A stretch of 5,078 bases of DNA from Planctomycetota bacterium. GTDB taxonomy: Bacteria > Planctomycetota > Phycisphaerae > Phycisphaerales > UBA1924. The stretch is from positions 1 to 5,078 of the forward strand of contig JAEYVB010000054.1 in assembly GCA_023429345.1 (NCBI GenBank), written 5' to 3'. A model generated the notes under the pieces. It saw only the letters and a list, made by a program, of their open reading frames with translations. It ran no database searches and was not told the DNA's origin. This document shows positions 1-3,804 of this stretch, one piece after another. The position numbers and the translations under genes were made by a program. Each line of letters opens with the position of its first letter. Within the stretch, counting starts at the first letter, position 1.

Positions 1-85
1 TTCCAGACCCCCGCATCGTCAAGACCCCTACCGCGACGGCCGATCCAACTCCGACGGGGCTGGCCGACCATCCCTGCGTTCTATC

Positions 86-91
86 GAGGTG
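86..91 (+). promoter_or_regulatory. Ribosome binding site of the HTH-receiver regulator
   Basis: GAGGTG lies 5 nt before the ATG at 97. A GTG at 91 is also in frame, but it overlaps this purine-rich site and would have no usable spacing. The site therefore favours ATG 97 as the start, giving a protein that begins MPTEKD. I see no convincing promoter in the 85 bases upstream. Confidence 0.6.
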
Positions 92-96
92 TGACC

Positions 97-684
97 ATGC
101 CCACGGAAAAAGACGTCCTCACGACCGGCGAGGTGGCCAAGATCTGCAACGTCGCCCCCCGCACGGTTTCGAAATGGTTCGATTCGGGCTCCCTTCGGGG
201 GTACCGCATCCCAGGGTCCAAGGACCGGCGCATCCCCATCGGGGAACTCATCAAGTTCATGCGGGCCCACGGCATCCCCCTGGAGGGGCTGACCACCGGC
301 CGCACCCGCGTCCTCATCGTGGACGACCAGCAGGACATCACCAGCACCCTGAAGAAGGTGCTGTCCGAGCAGACCAACTACGAGGTCCGGATCGCGGCCA
401 GCGCCTTCGAGGCCGGGATGGAGTGCGAGCGGTTCAAGCCGCACGTGGTCCTGATGGACATCCACCTCGGGGATGGCACGACCAACGAGGCCAAGCAGGT
501 CGCCCGCTGCGTCCACGAGAACGACGGCCTCCAGATGACCCGCCTCGTTGCGATGAGCGGAAAGCTCACCGACGGCCAGGCCAGCGGCGTCCGCTCCATG
601 GGGTTCGACAGCTTCCTGAAGAAGCCCTTCCAGGTGCGGCAGGTGGTCGAGGCGATCGAGGCCGCGACGAACCTGGTGCACTGA
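97..684 (+). CDS. Response regulator: N-terminal excisionase/MerR-like HTH plus receiver domain
   Basis: A 195-residue cytoplasmic two-component protein. Residues about 8-60 form a helix-turn-helix of the excisionase/MerR type (LTTGEVAKICNVAPRTVSKW, then a short wing with GYRIPGSKDRRIP). Residues about 69-192 are a CheY-like receiver. It has the acidic pair D76/D77 in VLIVDDQQD, the likely phospho-acceptor D121 in VVLMDIHLGD, the switch residue S154 in AMSGK, and K176 in the KKPF motif. All key receiver residues are present, so it should accept phosphate from a histidine kinase, which is not in the window. The DNA-binding domain comes first, the reverse of OmpR, NarL and NtrC regulators; the two are joined by a linker of only about 10 residues. 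There is no ATPase domain, so it is not a sigma-54 activator. Its DNA target is unknown. It converges on the exported-protein gene, whose stop lies 4 nt beyond its own. The start at 97 is chosen from the GAGGTG site. Confidence 0.88.
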   Translation: MPTEKDVLTTGEVAKICNVAPRTVSKWFDSGSLRGYRIPGSKDRRIPIGELIKFMRAHGIPLEGLTTGRTRVLIVDDQQDITSTLKKVLSEQTNYEVRIAASAFEAGMECERFKPHVVLMDIHLGDGTTNEAKQVARCVHENDGLQMTRLVAMSGKLTDGQASGVRSMGFDSFLKKPFQVRQVVEAIEAATNLVH

Positions 685-688
685 CCAC

Positions 689-2017
689 TCAGGGGCATCC
701 GGCGGAGAACCGCTGCAGGAATCCGGTGAAGTCGGCGATGTCGAGCACGCCGTCTACGTTGCCGTCGGCGTAAGGATTGCGGGCGGCGAAGTTGCGGAGG
801 AAACAGGAAAAGTCGGCTACGTTGAGCGCCGGCGATATGGTGCTGTTGTCGCAGTTGGGATAGCACTGGCCGTTGCAGCCAACCCACTGGACGAGGCTTT
901 GAGGAGCCATCTGACCGAACACGGCTGACGATTCGACAAACAGCGACGGTCCCCTCCCATCATCGAACGCCGTCATGTGGTATGCACCGTCGCCGAGGCC
1001 TTGGCCAACCGATGACCACTCTTGACCGTTCCACTTGGCTATGTTCCGAATCAGGCCGAACTGCGGTGCCGAACTCAACCATCCCCCCACATAAAGTTGC
1101 GGGCCGCCACCGTCATCGAACACTGCCATAGAAAAAATCATTGCGATTCCAGGCGCAGTTACTCCACCCCCGGGGATCACCCAGGTTCCAGACGCGGGGT
1201 CCCATTGTCGGATGCAGGACATCGCGGGCGGCCCGGAGGTCGCCCCCCCGGCATAAATCGATAAGCCGTTCCCATCGTCGAAACTAGCAATAGCTTTGAT
1301 GACCCCAACGCCAGTGCTACCGAGATACCGGAATGCGTCGTTCTCGAAAATGCCTATGGCATCCGTGTTGCCTTGCCCAGAGGCAACGATTCCTATTCCG
1401 CTTACAGCTAGCCTCGATCCAGTGCCGTCGTCCACCACCCAGAGCTTTTGAGCACTGTAGAGCAGAGGTGACAACTGCACCCATTGGTCATCCATCAATT
1501 GAACTATACAATATCTGTTAGGCGATGTCGCGACCCGCTTGAGCGCGTAGAGTTGATGCCCGGCAGCAGAGCTCAAGTTCTGGAATGACCATCCATCCTG
1601 CAGCCATGATGGACCAAGTTCCCACGCGACTCCATTCCAGATGTATCGGCGGAGAGGGTTGTCGCCACCAAAATTGAACTGGCTGACAAGAAGTCTTCGC
1701 TGCGTTGTCGGATCGACCATGACAAAGAGGGAGTCCTCCACCGGCTCAAACGCTGTACCAGTGGGCAATCCCTGCGAAACATCGTGCCATGCCGAGCCGT
1801 CCCAGCGTACGACGCTGTGGAAGCCACTCAATGGATACGTCCAGGTACGCAACGCAAACAGGTGCTTTGCCGAACCATCGTCTAGGGAGGTAACAAACCC
1901 GAGCTTAGTGCCCGCCTGAACGTGACCAACCCAGAATGGAGCGCACGCTTGGCCGAGACCGACCCGAGGCCCGCAAACCGACGCCGCCACCAGAACTAGA
2001 TAGCTGACAACCCTCAT
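689..2017 (-). CDS. Secreted repeat (propeller-like) protein with C-terminal dockerin-type domain
   Basis: A 442-residue exported protein of unknown function. Residues 1-24 form a signal peptide: Met-Arg, a hydrophobic core (VVSYLVLVAASV), then GLGQA with likely cleavage after A24. The body has about seven repeats of 48-57 residues. Each pairs a DDG-x-L-[FY]-x-x-G strand (DDG near 46, 196, 247, 301 and 352, degenerate near 95 and 150) with a W-[DN]-G-x-x-W strand (RWDGSAW, IWNGVAW, KWNGQEW). Seven such repeats would suit a beta-propeller; that fold is inferred. Residues 385-442 resemble a dockerin: a Cys-rich first half (CYPNCD ... NVADFSCFL), then a canonical calcium loop D418-x-N420-x-D422-G ... 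D426 ... D429, ending AGCP. Such tails are common on planctomycete secreted proteins. No catalytic motif is visible. An in-frame GTG lies at 2038, but ATG 2017 gives the clean signal peptide and follows GGAGGAG. GC is low for the window: 31 of 60 at 1501-1560 against 44 of 60 at 4381-4440. Confidence 0.85.
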   Translation of the reverse strand: MRVVSYLVLVAASVCGPRVGLGQACAPFWVGHVQAGTKLGFVTSLDDGSAKHLFALRTWTYPLSGFHSVVRWDGSAWHDVSQGLPTGTAFEPVEDSLFVMVDPTTQRRLLVSQFNFGGDNPLRRYIWNGVAWELGPSWLQDGWSFQNLSSAAGHQLYALKRVATSPNRYCIVQLMDDQWVQLSPLLYSAQKLWVVDDGTGSRLAVSGIGIVASGQGNTDAIGIFENDAFRYLGSTGVGVIKAIASFDDGNGLSIYAGGATSGPPAMSCIRQWDPASGTWVIPGGGVTAPGIAMIFSMAVFDDGGGPQLYVGGWLSSAPQFGLIRNIAKWNGQEWSSVGQGLGDGAYHMTAFDDGRGPSLFVESSAVFGQMAPQSLVQWVGCNGQCYPNCDNSTISPALNVADFSCFLRNFAARNPYADGNVDGVLDIADFTGFLQRFSAGCP

Positions 2018-2310
2018 GGGCTGGGCGTCTCCTCCCACCGCTGTGTGAGAAAATCGTCACCCGTGCCCGGATTCGCAGATCGACCAGCAGCGCCCGAGCC
2101 ACCCGTTACAGAACCTTCGTGCCGACCGATCTTGATGTGCGTGAGAACGTCGGCGCCGTTTCCGCTGTCCCATTCGAAGGGCGCATCCTCCGAAACGTCC
2201 CAGGGGTGCCACACCACGAAGAACCTCGAGTCTGAAGCGCCCGGCCTCCAGCTTGTCGTGCCGATAAAGACACGCCTGCCCTCGCTCCATGGACAGGCGA
2301 ACTGGAGCAC
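2014..2310 (-). CDS. Doubtful 98-codon reading frame or gene remnant, ATGA-coupled to the exported protein
   Basis: I do not recognise this protein. It runs from a GTG at 2310 and its TGA stop overlaps the ATG of the exported-protein gene as ATGA, an arrangement typical of translational coupling. The peptide has a protein-like middle (RVFIGTTSW, DSRFFVVWHPWD, PFEWDSGNGADVLTHIKIGRH) and a Gly/Ser/Thr-rich end. It has no signal peptide, membrane segment or known motif. Against it: no Shine-Dalgarno site precedes the GTG (an in-frame TAA lies 9 nt upstream), the opposite strand is also open for 105 codons, and no family comes to mind. It may be the 3' remnant of a decayed gene, a small coupled gene, or chance. 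Confidence 0.3.
   Translation of the reverse strand: MLQFACPWSEGRRVFIGTTSWRPGASDSRFFVVWHPWDVSEDAPFEWDSGNGADVLTHIKIGRHEGSVTGGSGAAGRSANPGTGDDFLTQRWEETPSP
2029..2035 (-). promoter_or_regulatory. Ribosome binding site of the exported protein
   Basis: GGAGGAG on the minus strand, 11 nt before ATG 2017. The spacing is slightly long, but the match is strong. It argues against the alternative GTG at 2038, which lies on the 5' side of the site and would place it inside the coding region. Confidence 0.6.
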
Positions 2311-2372
2311 TTTACAGTCTTACGGCTTCCGAACCAAGCAGTTTTTAGAGGATGTGGGTTAGGCAGGCAGAC

Positions 2373-2401
2373 GGCGGTCCGGGGATCCGACCCCGGACGC
2401 C
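2373..2401 (-). terminator. fliE: GC-rich hairpin downstream of fliE, candidate operon terminator
   Basis: GTCCGGGG (2377-2384) and CCCCGGAC (2391-2398) form a perfect 8-bp stem with a 6-base loop. Three further pairs outside a single bulged base at 2376 extend it. It starts 32 nt past the fliE stop in the direction of transcription. No T-run follows on the minus strand, so it is not a textbook intrinsic terminator. It could still block polymerase or protect the 3' end of the mRNA. Confidence 0.5.
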
Positions 2402-2433
2402 ATCGCGAAGCCTGACTCTCCGGGGAAGCCTGC

Positions 2434-2751
2434 TCACACCCGCATCTGCTGGATCTCCTCGTACGCCCGCATCACCTGATTGCGGACGGCCTGGAGCATC
2501 TTGAAGGCCGTGTCGGCCTTGGCGGTGGCGATCATCACGCCCTCGACATCCGTCCGCTTGCCGGTCTGGAGGTCCTCGACGGCGGCCACGGCGTCCTGCT
2601 GGAGCTTGTTGATCTCGTCGATATTGCGCAGAAGCGCATCTTTGAAGCTCGGTCCTTGCGCTCCCCCACCGCCACCCGCGGGGCCGAGGGGCTCCGGCCG
2701 CGGAGGCTGGATGCGGCTGGCTGCTCCGATTAGTCCGAGGGGGTCGCTCAT
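2434..2751 (-). CDS. fliE: Flagellar hook-basal body complex protein FliE
   Basis: A 105-residue protein, the usual size for FliE, which sits at the MS-ring/rod junction and joins the proximal rod to the ring and export gate. It is recognised by the C-terminal half: SFKDALLRNIDEINKLQ (35-51), then D-V-E-G-V-M-I-A-T-A-KAD (68-80) and the signature TAFKMLQAVRNQVMRAYEEI (81-100), ending QQMRV. The first 34 residues are a flexible Pro/Gly-rich stretch with five consecutive glycines, as is common at FliE N-termini. ATG 2751 is chosen because no other start gives a full FliE; only a weak GGA lies 9 nt upstream. It is last in the flgB-flgC-fliE series, 45 nt after flgC, and is probably co-transcribed with it. 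fliF and fliG, which often follow fliE, are not next here. Confidence 0.93.
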   Translation of the reverse strand: MSDPLGLIGAASRIQPPRPEPLGPAGGGGGAQGPSFKDALLRNIDEINKLQQDAVAAVEDLQTGKRTDVEGVMIATAKADTAFKMLQAVRNQVMRAYEEIQQMRV

Positions 2752-2796
2752 GAGTGCTTATCCGAACGGGCCCGGGGGCCTTAGGAGTCTCTTCGA

Positions 2797-3225
2797 TCAG
2801 GCCAGCAGCCGCAAGGCCTGTGCCATCATGGTCTTGGTCGATTCCGCGGCCATCACGTTGGCCTCGTAGGCCCGCAGGGCCTCCATCGCGTTGATCTGCT
2901 CGGTGACGGGGTCGATATCGGGGATGGGAACGTACCCGGCGTTCGGTCCCGACTTGTACGCCAGCGGGTTGCCGGGATCGCGTTTGAGCCGCACGGCGTC
3001 CTGATTGACCTGGATCTCGGCCACGTGCACGCCCATGGACCGCCCCGCGGCCGTGCGTGCGGTGGGGTCCCCGGCGGCGAAATGGACCTGTCTGCGGCGG
3101 TAAGGGTTTACGCGGCCCGTCGAATCAAGGATGGCGTCCTTGTTGGCGATGTTGGCGGCGATCACCTCCAGGCGCGTTCGCTGGGCGATCATGCCGCTGG
3201 TGGAGATGTCGAGGGTGCCGTACAT
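2797..3225 (-). CDS. flgC: Flagellar basal-body rod protein FlgC
   Basis: A 142-residue proximal rod protein, normal length for FlgC, exported through the flagellar type III apparatus and assembled in the periplasm. Evidence: the rod/hook N-terminal motif LDISTSGMIAQRTRLEVIAA (5-24) running into NIAN (25-28); the FlgC-typical PYRRRQV (41-47); DPGNP (83-87); GYVPIPDIDP (97-106); and the C-terminal helix with ALRAYEANVMAAESTKTM (116-133). ATG 3225 gives the expected rod-protein N-terminus and no better in-frame start lies before the upstream stop. There is no recognisable Shine-Dalgarno site in the 42 nt after flgB, so translation may depend on flgB coupling or an unstructured leader. It lies between flgB and fliE on the same strand, the usual order of this gene cluster. 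Confidence 0.95.
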   Translation of the reverse strand: MYGTLDISTSGMIAQRTRLEVIAANIANKDAILDSTGRVNPYRRRQVHFAAGDPTARTAAGRSMGVHVAEIQVNQDAVRLKRDPGNPLAYKSGPNAGYVPIPDIDPVTEQINAMEALRAYEANVMAAESTKTMMAQALRLLA

Positions 3226-3267
3226 GGGAATGGCCAGGGGTAATCAGAGTCAGTGAGGAGCGGCGGT

Positions 3268-3708
3268 TCAGACGCGTTCGGCGATGGCCTCGCGGAGCTG
3301 TGCGTACCGGGAGCGGAGCAGGTCGGCGGCGATGCGGTAGACGCCGGCGTTCTCGGCGTGGTCCTGCATCAGCCGCTCGAGATCGCGGTTATTGCGGTCG
3401 TGGAACAGGATGTTGCCCGAGGGGGTGCGGGGGGAGAGGGTCAGCCTGCCATCGGCGGCCTGCTGGATCTCGCGCCCGCCGCCGATGCGGAGTTCGCCCT
3501 GCATCCCGCCACCCTGGCGGCGGCGGTGCTGGATGGCCTCCGAAAGGGCGGTCTGGAAGGTGCCCGGGGACACATCCGCCGGGCGGAAGTCCGGCGTGTC
3601 GAGGTTCGCGATGTTGTGGGCAATGAGCCGGTGGCGCTCCCCGGAGAAGCGCAGGGTGGCTTCCAGGGAGGGGAGGGCGCCGGAGCTCAAGACATCGCCG
3701 ATGAACAC
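3268..3708 (-). CDS. flgB: Flagellar basal-body rod protein FlgB
   Basis: A 146-residue proximal rod protein, close to the usual 130-150. The N-terminal helix LPSLEATLRFSGERHRLI (12-29) leads into the rod-family motif AHNIANLDTPDFRPADV (30-46). The C-terminal helix NNRDLERLMQDHAENAG (106-122) and LLRSRYAQLREAI (130-142) matches the coiled-coil end of rod proteins. The middle (residues 61-80) is Arg/Gly-rich and variable. Start choice: GTG 3708, read MFIGDV, has GAGG 9 nt upstream and gives a normal FlgB start. An in-frame ATG at 3756 would add 16 residues (GGRIGP...), put the start inside a palindrome, and translate through the sigma-54 promoter; I reject it. It is first in the operon, 96 nt from the sigma-54 activator gene. 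Confidence 0.93.
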   Translation of the reverse strand: MFIGDVLSSGALPSLEATLRFSGERHRLIAHNIANLDTPDFRPADVSPGTFQTALSEAIQHRRRQGGGMQGELRIGGGREIQQAADGRLTLSPRTPSGNILFHDRNNRDLERLMQDHAENAGVYRIAADLLRSRYAQLREAIAERV

Positions 3709-3717
3709 GTTTGATCG

Positions 3718-3721
3718 CCTC
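3718..3721 (-). promoter_or_regulatory. flgB: Candidate ribosome binding site of flgB
   Basis: GAGG, 9 nt before GTG 3708. It supports that start. It overlaps the spacer between the sigma-54 -12 element and the predicted transcription start near 3710, so a transcript from that promoter would not contain it. It would serve only longer read-through mRNAs. Confidence 0.4.
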
Positions 3722-3737
3722 GCAAAGACCGGGCCAA
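3722..3737 (-). promoter_or_regulatory. flgB: Sigma-54 (-24/-12) promoter for the flgB operon
   Basis: The minus strand reads TTGGCCCG-GTCT-TTGC. The known consensus is YTGGCACG-N4-TTGC; the single difference is C for A in the -24 element. The invariant GG (3735-3734) and GC (3723-3722) are exactly 12 bp apart, as sigma-54 requires. It faces flgB and lies just past a gene for a sigma-54 activator with an intact GAFTGA motif. Sigma-54 control of rod and hook genes is well known in other bacteria. Counting from -12 puts +1 near A3710, two bases before the flgB GTG. Confidence 0.72.
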
Positions 3738-3748
3738 TCCGCCCTCCC

Positions 3749-3800
3749 CGTGGCATCGCCCTTCCGGGCGATGCGCATCGAGCGGAAGCTCGATGCCACG
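3749..3800. repeat. Back-to-back palindrome pair (REP/BIME-like element)
   Basis: Two perfect hairpins abut with no gap. Hairpin 1 has arms GCATCGCCC (3753-3761) and GGGCGATGC (3766-3774) with loop TTCC. Hairpin 2 has arms GCATCGAGC (3775-3783) and GCTCGATGC (3788-3796) with loop GGAA. An outer CGTG/CACG pair (3749-3752, 3797-3800) closes both into a three-armed structure. On opposite strands the two hairpins are near-identical copies: they share GCATCG, TTCC and CGATGC and differ at two stem pairs, both still matched. It fills most of the 96-nt gap between the activator stop and the flgB start. It could be a REP-type dispersed element, a transcription barrier without a T-run, or an operator. 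Confidence 0.85.
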
Positions 3801-3804
3801 CCCG

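Larger units (their letters stand above)
2018..2433. other. Gap of about 415 bases between the exported-protein gene and fliE
   Basis: No well-supported gene lies here. It holds the doubtful reading frame at 2310-2014, the hairpin at 2373-2401, and an 8-base direct repeat GAAGCCTG near the end of fliE. A promoter for the exported protein would be expected on the minus strand. I found only poor matches (TTGGTT and TGTAAA with a 15-base gap near 2311-2337), so I do not annotate one. Confidence 0.6.

Noticed and set aside
61..79. Sigma-54-like TGGCC ... CTGC before the HTH-receiver regulator
   Set aside because: GG and GC are 14 bp apart rather than the required 12, so sigma-54 would not recognise it.
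2014..2310. Prepilin H-X9-DG type C-terminus in the doubtful frame
   Set aside because: A His is followed by Gly-rich sequence, but the DG at the required distance is absent, and there is no prepilin N-terminus.
2311..2337. Sigma-70 promoter TTGGTT / TGTAAA on the minus strand
   Set aside because: Poor matches with a 15-base spacer; not better than chance in this sequence.
2045..2362. Plus-strand 105-codon reading frame opposite the doubtful minus-strand frame
   Set aside because: Low-complexity Ser/Pro-rich product, no ribosome binding site and no recognisable motif; most likely a shadow in GC-rich DNA.
2764..2780. GGGCCC/GGCC palindromes between flgC and fliE
   Set aside because: Only 4-6 bp self-complementary stretches in GC-rich DNA, without a stable stem-loop design.
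3709..3756. Longer FlgB starting at ATG 3756
   Set aside because: It would add an unconserved stretch (GGRIGP...), start inside a palindrome and translate through a sigma-54 promoter. GTG 3708 gives a normal FlgB N-terminus.
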